A stretch of DNA of 64,000 bases. Source: Campanula takesimana. Its lineage: Eukaryota > Streptophyta > Magnoliopsida > Asterales > Campanulaceae. Under the pieces are notes generated by a model. The model ran no database searches and was not told where the DNA came from. It saw nothing but the letters and a program-made list of their open reading frames with translations. How positions within the stretch are numbered: the stretch's first letter is position 1; every line of letters begins with the position of its first letter. Location of the stretch: positions 1,550,001-1,614,000 of the forward strand of contig JAOWBW010000016.1 in the NCBI GenBank assembly GCA_026119855.1, written 5' to 3'. This document shows positions 21,496 to 32,193 of the stretch, in pieces. The position numbers and the translations under genes are program-made.

Positions 21496-22840
21496 CTACT
21501 GGTCCAAACACTCCTCTTTTTTTTTTAAGGAATCAAACTCATCCTGGATTGCTTTCTCCCATTTAGGCCAATCAAATCTTTGCTTGCACTCATCTACGGA
21601 GCGAGGTTCAATATCACCACTACATATAATCTCAGTCACTGCCCTATAAGCAAATACATCGTTGATAACTGTATCATCCCGATGCCAGATCTCATATATG
21701 CATGCATGACTAACTGATATTTCTCTATTATTAGAAATGGATGTCAATGTCGAGGCGTCCCCCAACTTCTTTTCCAAAACGAATCCATAATATGGAACAA
21801 TATCATGAGATAGATCAGATGAGATCCCAATTTTACTATCGCTAACGGGATTCGACTTTTGTGCACTCACCCGTTTGGGATGCGAATCCTTGGATCCAAT
21901 TGGCATCCCTCTCTTCTGGGCAGGGGTATGTATTTCGTTAGCTGGGATCACCGGCCTTCCTGATTCTACTCCTTCGGGGAGTTCTATCCTTGCAGGCATA
22001 TTAGCAGCTGGTATATGAGATCTCATCACTTTTGCTAGATCTGAGAATGAGTCTGGCATATTATTTGCTACTTTTTGCAGATCTAGTATTCTACACACTT
22101 CAGTCTCTCTAAGTGCGGTAGGGGGATCGTGATGAGACACGGCGGGGTCGTACCATACCAATTCACGACGTTCTTCAGGAACGTTGGTATGAGCGTTCTT
22201 TCCCCCCCCCCTAATGGCGGGAAGACAGTCTCATCAAAGTAACAATTTACAAATCTTGCAGTAAAGAGATCGCCTATTAAGGGTTTCAAGTACCGTATTA
22301 TAGATGGTGATACGTATCCCACGTATATGCCTAACCTCCTCTGAGGTCCCATCTTTGTTCGCTGTGGTGGAGCGATCGATACATAAACTGCACACCCAAA
22401 CGTACGTAGATGCGAAATGTTTGGTTCAGATCCCGTAACCATTTGTAACTCAGAATATGGTTGGGTTGCAGTTGGTATCAGACGTACGAGCATAGTTGCA
22501 TGAAAAATTGCATAACCCCAAGCAAAGATAGGAAGTTTGGTGCGCAAAACCAAAGTTCTTGCTATCCTCTGCAAATTCTTAATGAGTGCTTCCGCGAGGC
22601 CATTTTGGGTGTGAACATAAGCTACTGGATGTTCAACATCGATACCCAAAGACATGCAAAAATCATCGAAAGATCGAGATGTAAACTCCGCGGCATATCC
22701 AACCTGATGGATTTAATATGACAATCCGGATAATGCGCTCTCAGCCGTATAATCTGAGTCAGGAGTTTTGCATAAGCAGCATTCCTTGTGGACAACGGGT
22801 CAACTTGTGACCATCTAGTCGAGGCATCAATCATCACCAT
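21496..22840 (-). pseudogene. Copia integrase and linker, broken
   Basis: The integrase core is visible as MVMIDASTRWSQV (22840), VHTQNGLAEALIKNLQRIAR (within 22655-22083), FGCAVYVSIAPP and the GYVSPSIIRYL block typical of the copia integrase C-terminus. A frameshift separates the first catalytic region from the QNGLAEA region. The linker before RT (22161-21496) ends in the DWPKWEKAIQDEFDSL block that precedes copia RT. Confidence 0.75.
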
Positions 22841-22888
22841 GAAATATTTAAATGGTCCACATGGTGGTGTTATCGGTCCACATATATC

Positions 22889-23563
22889 TCATTGGATTCT
22901 TTCCAAGAAATCAAGGGATTCCTTACTACTCTGTGTATATACTGGCATTGTGTCTATTTTACCCATAGAACAAGGTAAGCATAATCTGTCACTATTGACC
23001 AAATCCTTGTGCTTTAGTGAATGCCCATGAGATGTGTTAAATATCCGGCGCATCACACTGTGACCTGGATGCCCCAACCGTTCATGCCACAGAACATACT
23101 TACTTTCAGCACTTGGGTTAGTACTATCAACAAGAGAAGCTTCAGGTACACTTATGATAGTCTTATACAACCTAGTAGTATGTCTCTCTAGTTTCTCGAG
23201 AGTACGCTTCAGGCCATACTCATTAGAGGTTATACACAGATATTCACTCCCATTTTCATCCATGGTTTCTACGTGGTAACCATTTGCCCATATGTCTTTA
23301 AAGCTTAACAACGTTCTTCTGGAACGCGGGGAATAAAATACCTCAGAAATGGTCAAAACCGTACCATTAGACAACACAAGATGGGCTTTCCCATAGCCAT
23401 CTACCAAATCACAAGCTCCTGATATTGTTGTCATTGAGGTCTTAGTCGGCTTTAATTCCTCAAAATAAGCTTTATCCTTTAGGATCGTGTGCGTTGTCGC
23501 ACTATCTACCAGACATTCTTCCCCACTTGCCATATTCCTATGATCAACAAGTACATTTATCAT
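22889..23563 (-). pseudogene. Copia protease and pre-integrase region
   Basis: The frame of about 224 codons contains CLVDSATTHTIL (protease active-site region with D-S-A), then VLWHERLGHPG and CLPCSMGK, the zinc-binding pre-integrase block. It is the longest intact piece of the old element. The hAT element at 23618-24704 separates it from the gag part. Confidence 0.75.
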
Positions 23564-23617
23564 ATGTTTAGACCAATAAATATGAAAAAGTACTTATAAT
23601 TCTACATGGATAACCAG

Positions 23618-24704
23618 CATAGTTGTTAAAGGCGAAAGGCGGGAGACGGGCGATACGTATCTGAAAAGGGTGAAAGGCGAGGCGGGCGGAAGGCGGCAAA
23701 AAGGCGAGCAAGGCGGAGAAATAGTTCAAAAAATTAATACTCACTCCGTCCCAAAATGATCTTCTCATTTTGCATTTTTCAGTGTCCCAAAAAATTCTTC
23801 ACATTTCTACAACCTAGGCTTAGAAGTGCCCAAACAAAACATGACTAGTGAATCAAGTGTTCATATCCTTAAAAAGTTTGAATAGTCAAATGTGAAGATC
23901 ATTTTTGGGACGGTGGGAGTAAATATTAGAAAAAAAATAGAAGTGTACATGCAACATATAAACAAAGATTAAATTGTGTTATGAAAAAAAATATATTAAA
24001 TAATAGTATCATAACATAATTTAGACTCCCAATAGAAAATTTTAAACCACCAAATTCAAATTAGCAAAAACGTAAACAGTTTAAGAAAGTGACATAAATT
24101 TAAAGCCTTAACCAAAATAAATATCGTAATTTATTTTGAGATAAAAAAAAATAAATTTAAACATTAATTTTGGGACGGGATCACTTAACAATTTTTTTTT
24201 TAAAAAAACTTGAGATTTGATGAACACAAATTTTTCAGAAAAAATAAAAATAAACTAATGGTGCACATGATGTCTTTGAAATAACAAAAGACCATAACAG
24301 AAATCAGGGCACTCAGCAAAGAGACGCAGACATAAATTAAGACGCAAAAAGAGAACAAAGAGACGAGAACAGGGGACTGTACCACGCAGAATTAAGAGCA
24401 AATTTCGTTGAAGGGTGGAGCCTTAGAGGTCTCCGTTACACGTAGGTCGCAATTCTCAAGTCAATTTGGGTTTTCAAGTCGGCGAGACTTTTACGGTAAT
24501 TCTATCGCTTATCGTCAAACAAATTAGGGTCTCCGTCATTTTATAACAAGTACGGTCCTTGCCTAAATCGACGAGGTTTCCTAAACTGACGAGGCTTTAG
24601 TAAAAAAAAAAAAATTACGCAAACCGCCCGCCAGAATTCACAAAGGCGGCCAACCCCGCAAGGCGCCAAAATGGCGAGGCGGGCAGACGCCTTTGACAAC
24701 TATG
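23618..24704. mobile_element. hAT-type element with ggcg-rich arms, nested in the copia element
   Basis: The ends catagttgttaaaggcg and cgcctttgacaactatg are inverted repeats with one mismatch. The flanks carry a perfect 8-bp duplication, ataaccag (23610-23617, 24705-24712). The arms are dense in aaggcgg/gaggcgggc words. The centre is AT-rich and holds a Stowaway MITE. No transposase is visible, so it is non-autonomous. Confidence 0.87.
23740..23919. mobile_element. Stowaway MITE nested in the hAT element
   Basis: The ends ctcactccgtcccaaaatgat and atcatttttgggacggtgggag are inverted repeats, flanked by TA, 180 bp. It is the third level of nesting here: Stowaway in hAT in copia. Confidence 0.85.
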
Positions 24705-24709
24705 ATAAC

Positions 24710-25330
24710 CAGAATAAGAAAACATACTGCATACATCCCACACATATTTACAGATGATCATTACAAGCCAACTGTACATAGGACTGCCCAAGGGATAGCA
24801 GCAAAAGATGGGCATGGATTTACGGACAAGATCCATGATCTAACTACATACCACTTTGGGTCATATGGTCAGAAGTTCCCAAGCATGGATGGAAACTTTG
24901 GTGCATAATCTACCTCAAGAGCATTGGTTTTCACCAATTGTGCCTCACTTGGTCGTGCACCTTTCTTACCTATTTTCGAACAAGAAGTTCGAGCCCAATG
25001 ACCATATCCACCACACCAATAACAACCGCTATCGTTATCTTGATTCTAATTTTTTATCGGGACTGGGGCCGATTATGTTTCCAAGGTTGTGTAATCCATG
25101 AAACGGAGATGAGTCCATTTGTTCCTAGCTTCTCGTAGGAATATGGTCTTCTGGTGGTCAAACCTACTGACCAACTCATCCCATAAATGTTGTGGATTTT
25201 GAACGGATGTGTAATCCATTTTAAAAACATCATCTAGATGCTTCCAACTTACCAAATGGAACCTTACATCCATTGTCCAACTCACATAATATTACCCAGA
25301 AACACTTAGTGGTGGGAAATCCAATATACT
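24710..25330 (-). pseudogene. Copia gag remnant with zinc knuckle
   Basis: Minus-strand scraps include LVLDGTTQYIGFP near 25330, the gag block SVQNPQHLWDELVSRFDHQK (25285-25073) and a CX2CX4HX4C knuckle CYWCGGYGHWARTSC at about 24985-25030. Frame changes separate them. Confidence 0.65.
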
Positions 25331-25339
25331 GAGTAGTTC

Positions 25340-27004
25340 CATCTAGAACAAGAACATATGATATTAATATCAAACTTGAAAACTCGTCAAAAACTGCAGG
25401 TTTTTTGATTTCTTGTCCTTATGAGTTTTCTTATCCGGGGGAACTTCTGGTCCCATTATCCGTGAAACTTCGGGTTCACGAGCATGATATTATTTGTGTT
25501 CACAAGCATAACTCATTATACATGGCATGACGTTCAATTTGGATGATAATATCTTATAAAATTAATCGTTCCAAATATAAAGCATGCAATTAAAGTATAA
25601 ATGAAACTCATACATTACATATTGTATGCGCAGTTATCCATTTCCATGTAGTTCTTATGGTTATTAATAATTTCCAAGAATGTAATCTTGTTATGGATTT
25701 TAGAGGCCTAAATTGCCAATAGTAAACCAAGCAGGGATAGCAACATCATATAATGTTATGGGCCATTACAAATACCAATATGTGCAAAGGCATAACAAAT
25801 TCGGCGCATGAAATATTCTCGTATGCAATAATTTAAGTTGTCTAGACTATTAGCCGGTTTCAATTTGAGTGGCCCAGTAAATAAAGGGAATTTTCTCAAC
25901 AGATATGATCAGTGGATTGAAAACGGAAATCTGAACTTTGCGAGCAATTTGCAACTAGAGCTGTTTGTTCTACACGAAAATTATCAACCGATTCATACTC
26001 CAGACTCAAAGATTAGTCAGATGAATAAGTGATTCAATCTTTACTTGATATCGTGTTGAAAATCAACGGCCTTTAGCTCACAATACAACCAAGATTAACA
26101 AGAATATGTAGAGAGTAGAGAGAGAAAGTTTGTAGGGAAAACCCAGTCCAGAAGTTAACCGGGCGGTCTCCCTCCGTCCCAAAATGATCTTCACGTTTGA
26201 TATTTTTCATTGTCCCAAAAAGTTTTTCTCATTTTTACAATTTAAGCTTAAATGTGCATAAACACAATATAGCAAGAAAAGCAAATGCTCGATCATTTTG
26301 AGACGGAGAGAGAATTAGAATTAGTATACACAGCAACCGGCTATATGACTCATCCACCCTATCTCTATAATTTACATATATAGACCCCTTATATAATAGT
26401 CCAATACAATAGGAAGCCCCACACTTGTATGTATTTACAACAGAAATTTGAAATTTTTGAGTTTCTTAGATTGCATATATAGTTCAGATTGGATAGAGCT
26501 GACATGCTAAATTTTATAAAATGGACGCTGATGGTGATGGTTGGGCTGTGGTGGTGGTTGGCTGGTGGTGATGGGCGGCTTGGTTAAATGTTGGTGGTAG
26601 GGCTGTTTACTTAGATATTAACTATTTTATTTAGTATATTTAAATTAATAAATAATTTTGAAATAATAGTTATAACAATATAGAACTAATCATAGTGTCA
26701 ACGATATTTTTGAAAAATAATTATCACATTTTATGTACCATGATTTTTTTTGAATTAGTTAAGAAAACATAAAACATTTTTTCTAGTACTTGGTTAACAG
26801 TGAGAGAAATCTATTTCGTATAAGGTACTTGAAATTGTTGATTGGCTAATTTATTGATAATATATTGTTTTATTTGATTGTTTAGATCATACGATAATTA
26901 ATTTGATGTTATTCCTATCAATATATGGGTCATCCTTGACTCAAAATAAATGTTTTTTTTAAAAAAAAAAAAAAATCACTCAATAAATTGAAAAAAATGT
27001 ATTA
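25340..27004. other. AT-rich stretch, no gene recognised
   Basis: This covers the expected leader/LTR side of the old copia element and the intergenic DNA before the PPR gene. A degenerate Stowaway lies at 26168-26311 and a GGTGGT-rich patch at about 26530-26600. No LTR end could be fixed. Confidence 0.45.
26168..26311. mobile_element. Degenerate Stowaway MITE
   Basis: The left end ctccctccgtcccaaaatgat and right end tcattttgagacggagagag are imperfect inverted repeats of the Stowaway type. The TA duplication is not preserved. Confidence 0.6.
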
Positions 27005-27298
27005 CTCCCTCTGTCCCAGTTTAAGATTCTTACTTTCTTTTTGGTATGTCCCAGTTTAGGTTCTTAGTTGCTTTATTCCTTAAATGGCAAAAAGTGAATA
27101 ATGTTTTGGACATTTTTGTCCTCATAAAGCTCCTATATATTACAGAAAAACCATTACTTACCCATCTACTTTTCACCCACTTGCTTCATGAATAGGCAAT
27201 TATATCCTCCACACACTACTTTGTTGACTCAAATTTGTCTTGATTTCTTAATAAGCGTGTAAAGTCAAACTAATAACCTTAAACCGGGACGGAGGGAG
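27005..27298. mobile_element. Stowaway MITE upstream of the PPR gene
   Basis: The ends ctccctctgtcccagttt and aaccgggacggagggag are inverted repeats, flanked by TA, 294 bp. It lies about 330 bp before the PPR coding frame and may sit within its promoter region. Confidence 0.85.
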
Positions 27299-27629
27299 TA
27301 TATTTTTTAAAACTGAGGGGCTGGGATGAAACTATTAACTTAACTGTCATTTAGGGAGAATAGCATCGGCGGTTAACTAGACGGAATTTCGGCTCATTTC
27401 CACCAGCAACTTCTCCGGTCCTCCTCCTCCAGCAGCCGCCGCCCCAGGAGAAGCATGGAAAATGCCAATCAGGTAACCTCCGCCTCCTCCGCCGTCGATA
27501 CCTAACTTTCACTCCAGTTCTTTCCCTTTTATCTCTTGTACAATAACCTAAAATTATGAAGAAATTCGTTAACTGCCCACTCCACTCCCTTTTATCTTTC
27601 ATCCAACTCATTCAACAGAAGCACACCAA

Positions 27630-29711
27630 TTGGATTCCCAATTAAGACATTTATGCCAAAAACCTATCTCCCAATTTGCACAAGCAGTTACCCAATTCAA
27701 CAATGCACTCGATTCCGGTCTAATCCCTTCTTCCCCCACTTGCAATTTCCTCATTGAATCCCTTGCCCGAAACAATAACTACCACTTAGTTTTGAATGTT
27801 TACAATAGAATGGTTCGTGCTGGGGTTTCGCCAGTTTTTCTTTCTTATGGTGCTTTAATAGAGTGCTTTGTACAAAACAACGAGCCGGATCTTGCGATTG
27901 GGGTTTTGGGGTTGATACTGAAGCGCGGTTATAGTGTCAATTTGTACCTTTGTAATGTTGTATTATGTGGGCTTTGTAGGAAACATGAAATTGTTAAAGC
28001 TATAGGTTTTTTTCGTGAAGTCAGTAGAAATGGTTTGTATCCGGATAGAGTTAGTTATACTACTCTTATTAAAGGACTATGCAAGGCTAATAAGTTGGAA
28101 GAGGCTCTTGATTTGAGGGTTGAGATGGAAGGGGCGAATTGTGCTCCTGATTTGGTTACATATATTGTTTTGATGGATAGTCTTTCGAAGGAGGGTAGAG
28201 TGGATGAGGTGATGGTTATGCTGGATGAAATGAGGCGGAAAGATCTTGATGTGGATGTAGTTGTATATGAGAAGCTTATAACCAGTGTTTGTGAAAATGG
28301 AAATGTAGTGAAGGGGAAAGTACTTTTTGATGATATGTTGGGTAAAGGAATTTCTCCTAATATAGGCGTGTTTAGGTGTATGGTGCTTGGTCTAGGTAAC
28401 AAAGGAAAGTGGAATGAAGCCAATTCCATGTTGAGTGCTATGATCGAACGAGGGATTCTCCCAGATGTGGTCACTTATACATGCTTAATTAATTGTCTTT
28501 GTTATCAGGGGAAGGCAACTAAAGCTATGGACTTACTGAATCTCATGCTTAAGAATGGTGAACCGCCTGGTATCAATTTATTTAATATCGTTATCAATGG
28601 ACTATGCAAGGAGAGGTCACTGGCTAATGCTTTTGAAGTATTGAAGACGATGATAGAGAAGGGGGTGAAGCCTGCAGTAATGACCTACAATACATTGGCG
28701 AGAGGGCTCTGTGAAAATGGAAAGGTTGACGATGCATTGACATTGTATGACTTGATGTTGAAGGACAAGAACTATGTGGAGCCTGATATTTTTACATGCA
28801 ATGTACTGATCCAAGGGCTCTGCAAAGAAAACCGCATTGAAGAGGCAGAAGAGATTTATCATAAGATGGTTGTGAGAAAGATTTTTGGTAATGTTGTAAC
28901 TTATAATGTCCTGATGGGGGCTTACTTAAAGATTGGGGATGTTGGAAAGGTCATGGAATTTTGGAAGAAGATGCTAGAATCGCGTGTGGTTCCAAACTCA
29001 TATACATATAGTGTCATGATAGACGGATTCTGCAAATTGAAAATGGTTAATATTGCAAAAGGGTTCTTTCTTTTACCGAGAAAATTTGGGTCTACGCCCA
29101 AATTGATGGACTACAACACACTGATGGCAACTTTGTGCAAGGAGAGTAGTTTGCAGCAAGCAATGAGGCTATTTCAAGAAATGAGCTATGTCAAATGCGA
29201 ACCAGATGTCTGCTCGTTCAATATTATGATCGATGCAGCTCTTAAATCAGGGAATGTGCGGTATGCCAAAGAATTATTCACGGGTATGCTTGAAAAGGGT
29301 TTCACCCCTGATGCATTAACATTTTCCACGCTAATAAACAGGTTTTCAAAACTGGGACAATTGGAGGAGGCTAAGAGTGTTTTTGAGAGCATGGTTGGTT
29401 GTGGCATTAGACCAGACACGGTCGTATATGATTCAATGTTACAAGTCTTGAGTGAAAAGGGAGAAACGGAAGAAATATTTAACTTACTTCATCAGATGGA
29501 TGCTAAGGGTGTTGTTCTTGACTCGAGGATAACTTGTACAATATTGATGTGTCTCTGTAATATTTCTGAAGACCTCAAAGTTGCTGATCTTTTGCCAAGT
29601 TTCTCCCAGGGAGATTTGAAAGAGAGTATTTCATGTGGTGACTTACTGATGAAGCTCCATGAATCTCACCCTGAGCTTCAGCATATGCTGCTTGATATGT
29701 TTCAACTCTAG
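27630..29711 (+). CDS. P-type pentatricopeptide repeat protein (At4g28010-like), start unclear
   Basis: The open frame encodes about 693 residues made almost wholly of 35-residue PPR motifs (for example the blocks around PDLVTYIVLMDSL, PDVVTYTCLINCLC, PDIFTCNVLIQGLCKENR and PDALTFSTLINRF), roughly 15-17 repeats without E/DYW extensions, hence P class. Such proteins bind organellar RNA in a sequence-specific way and act in its processing, stabilisation or translation. Repeat order and the C-terminal part resemble Arabidopsis At4g28010 as I recall it. The frame is open back to a stop at 27570 with no ATG. The homologous N-terminus begins near 27630 (a TTG), and the first in-frame ATG is 27810, which would remove about 60 residues including the first repeat. 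An ATG in another frame (27556, MKKFVNCPLHSLL..) gives a likely targeting-type start but runs out at a stop near 27643. A one-base frameshift, sequencing error or unseen 5' exon is therefore likely. No intron is seen in the coding part. Confidence 0.85.
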   Translation: MDSQLRHLCQKPISQFAQAVTQFNNALDSGLIPSSPTCNFLIESLARNNNYHLVLNVYNRMVRAGVSPVFLSYGALIECFVQNNEPDLAIGVLGLILKRGYSVNLYLCNVVLCGLCRKHEIVKAIGFFREVSRNGLYPDRVSYTTLIKGLCKANKLEEALDLRVEMEGANCAPDLVTYIVLMDSLSKEGRVDEVMVMLDEMRRKDLDVDVVVYEKLITSVCENGNVVKGKVLFDDMLGKGISPNIGVFRCMVLGLGNKGKWNEANSMLSAMIERGILPDVVTYTCLINCLCYQGKATKAMDLLNLMLKNGEPPGINLFNIVINGLCKERSLANAFEVLKTMIEKGVKPAVMTYNTLARGLCENGKVDDALTLYDLMLKDKNYVEPDIFTCNVLIQGLCKENRIEEAEEIYHKMVVRKIFGNVVTYNVLMGAYLKIGDVGKVMEFWKKMLESRVVPNSYTYSVMIDGFCKLKMVNIAKGFFLLPRKFGSTPKLMDYNTLMATLCKESSLQQAMRLFQEMSYVKCEPDVCSFNIMIDAALKSGNVRYAKELFTGMLEKGFTPDALTFSTLINRFSKLGQLEEAKSVFESMVGCGIRPDTVVYDSMLQVLSEKGETEEIFNLLHQMDAKGVVLDSRITCTILMCLCNISEDLKVADLLPSFSQGDLKESISCGDLLMKLHESHPELQHMLLDMFQL

Positions 29712-29998
29712 AAATGCTTGCAGATGATTTGGATTGTGCCCTTAATGCGATTTGTTTTTGTGGGTTGACGGAAGACGAATATTTATTGAGCGGGCTTTGT
29801 TCGAGTTTGTTCTTACTACTGCGAAAAGGTATTTATTCAACTCACCTATTTTTTTGTAATTTTATTTAATGTTAGTTTGTGCCACTTTTTAAATCTTTGA
29901 TTTAAACTTTGTTTTGTATAACTCGAGGGATCACTTGTTGAAAGATCAGGTTCTTGAATACATCTACTTTTGGTAGTTGTTCCCATTCTCAGAGTTTG
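29712..29998 (+). other. 3' flank of the PPR gene up to the retroelement
   Basis: Likely 3' untranslated region. A donor-like gcgaaaag|gtattt at about 29827 could start an intron whose acceptor would be tttacag at 44711, beyond the retroelement. The target duplication gtttg ends this segment (29994-29998). Confidence 0.4.
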
Positions 29999-30660
29999 TG
30001 AAAGAAAATTAAGCGGCTAGGACTGTTCTGGGAATTGACCGACTGTGTGAACAACTGTGTATTCAAACGTGCTAACAGTTGTCCTGTCAGTTGGCGACGA
30101 CCAGAAACTCAGAAACACAGAAACAAACGCAGCGGAAATTAAAACTGATTAAACACTTCAGCAAGAAATACCTTGCTGGAAAACTTTCATTACTAAAACT
30201 CTTTCAGAGTACAAAAGGATGAAAGAAACAAAAACAATTAAAAGATCAAAACCTATTCTATCTTGAATAGACTAAACATAAAAATACTTGAGTTCTTGAT
30301 GAACAAGAACCTCAAGAAAAAACAAAAAACTCTCTCAAAATATTCTGTGAATCCGTCAAAATCAATGAATGAGTCGGCTTGTATTTATACAAGGCTTGGC
30401 CGCTCCTTACACTCCAAGAAATCCTTCTTTCCATATGAGAGTCTTCCTAAAATAAAACACCTAAAATACAAAATACTAACCAAAGATAAACATTAGTATG
30501 TTAGTCAAGTAAATCAAAATAATAATAATAATCCTAAAATAAACTATTCCTAAATAATTACAACTAATTCCTAAAATAAATAAACTCTAAATATATACAT
30601 TTATTAAATCAGAATCACAAAGATACAAAACTAAATATAAGAGTATTTCATACTCTTTCA
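29999..30660 (-). repeat. LTR (3' LTR) of the minus-strand SIRE-like element
   Basis: TG..CA ends, 662 bp, followed on the right by atctccccctatc, the complement of a polypurine tract. It contains a short palindromic end word, gagtatttcatactc. Confidence 0.87.
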
Positions 30661-32098
30661 ATCTCCCCCTATCTTTGTGGTTCTGATCAAAACATCCAAA
30701 ACAATAATCTCCCCCCCTGAATTTGTACAATGGATTCTACTCCCCCTAGAACACATCTTTCTCCCCCTAAATATGAAGACCACATCTTTCTCCCCCTTTT
30801 GAGAAGAACCATCAAACTCAAAGAAAAAAATAAGAATATCTTCCACTCCCCCTAAATTTGAATCTCCCCAACAAAAATACATCTAAGAGCATCATCAATA
30901 TCAACTCACATCACAACAAACCTTTATAGACCAGCGAGTTCTGCAGACTTACCAGATGACTTACCAGTTGACTGTACAATTGACTGTACAGTTGACTGTC
31001 CAGTTGTCCGCACAGTTGCACGAACAAGTTGCTTAGTACCAGCTGGATGCTTAACAACAAAAATACCAGAGCTTGATCAGAGCAGTGGCAAACAATCATT
31101 TTGTGTCACACATAATCACTTAGAGTTTCTCCAGAATTCTCGGATTTATCTGCAAAAATGTTAGAAAGAGAGCATTTGCAGAATAGGAACAAGATGAGAT
31201 GAGAGAAATGAAGCTAGAAAGCATGAAGAAGAAGATATACTAAATCATAATTCACAACCAGATTCGACAAGGAGGAAATATTAAGGGAGGACAGTGATTC
31301 TTCCTAAGAACTCGAGTAGGCCAAGGAGTAGGGAGAACTGAGAAACATTGAAGTACCCATTTGAATTCCAAAACAACCAAGGATTTTGATTTTAAAATTC
31401 AAACTTTTTCCATGTTTTGTGATAAATTATCCGTCCCAGAATTAAAACTTGCTAAATTCAACTGAATCCATTTAACCACAATGTACCACAATTTCCACCA
31501 ACTACATAATGAAACTTGAACATCACGCCATTAGATTATCGTTAATCACATGAAAGCATTAAATCTGTAACAAGAAGAAGAACAGTTCAATTTGCTGATG
31601 GAAATACCAAGGGAGAAAAAAAACTTAGAAAAATTATGCCTAAACACACAAGTGAAGATTGTCTCAATTTTGGTGTGACATAGAATGGTCAACTCCGTTT
31701 ATGACTCGGTCTCAACTCACAAGAATTCAATGAGATTACACCTTCAATCATGTAGCTTTAGAACACCCCCTTTTTAAAGGCATATCTCCAATGAATCTGT
31801 TACGGGAAGAGCTATTCACTCTCACAATACAGTGTTACCCTTGATCTCAAGTTATGTATTTAAACAATTCAGCTTTTTGCCTAAATGAGTAGTAACTGCA
31901 AAGATTGGAGGCAGCTTGTTCTTCCCGCAAGCTTAGATTTGATGCCCACTCCATGATAAACAACACGAAGGAATTAACAAGATAATTTTATTATCAAGTC
32001 AAGAAGGGTCTCACATTCAAGGGTCAAAACTCGGAGTCAAGGAACTAAAGAATACCAAGTGATCACAAGAGACAATCGTGCAAATAGAATGTATGCAG

Positions 32099-32132
<34 letters not shown>

Positions 32133-32193
32133 AGTGGTTACTGTAATATACAATTATACAGTTATGCAGTCAGTTGTCTGCACACTTGTGCAG
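30661..32193 (-). other. Long non-coding 3' region of the SIRE-like element
   Basis: Between the RNase H stop and the 3' LTR lie about 1.5 kb without a long frame. It has several ctccccc tracts (30662-30870; polypurine on the sense strand) and a cluster of cagttgactgt words at about 30965-31020. A T-run lies at 32101-32128. The plus-strand element at 47890 has the matching region at 51774-53267. Confidence 0.7.

Larger units (their letters stand above)
20157..25330 (-). mobile_element. Decayed Ty1/copia retrotransposon, no LTRs recognised
   Basis: Minus-strand coding scraps run in the copia order gag (25330-24710), zinc knuckle, protease/pre-integrase (23563-22889), integrase (22840-22083), RT (about 21500-20819) and RNase H (20628-20157). 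Many frameshifts and stops separate them. Between gag and protease lies a hAT insertion (23618-24704). The RNase H tail ends abruptly after an EGDKTKH block at about 20163, where the plus strand reads ggggtgttaca, the likely end of another element. I could not find LTRs or a primer-binding site, so the true ends are unknown. Confidence 0.75.

Noticed and set aside
27448..27471. ATG at 27455 with a donor-like caggtaacc as a first PPR exon
   Set aside because: Splicing to the acceptor ttcaacag at 27618 puts the PPR frame out of phase and meets a stop at once, so it does not supply the missing start.
27351..27611. Minus-strand frame upstream of the PPR gene
   Set aside because: It overlaps the PPR 5' region on the opposite strand and has no homology-like content; GC-rich cctcc words explain its length.
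30263..30496. 77-codon frame present identically at 30263 and 44227
   Set aside because: It lies in the two LTRs of the SIRE-like element on the strand opposite to its genes; identity comes from the LTRs, not from a gene.
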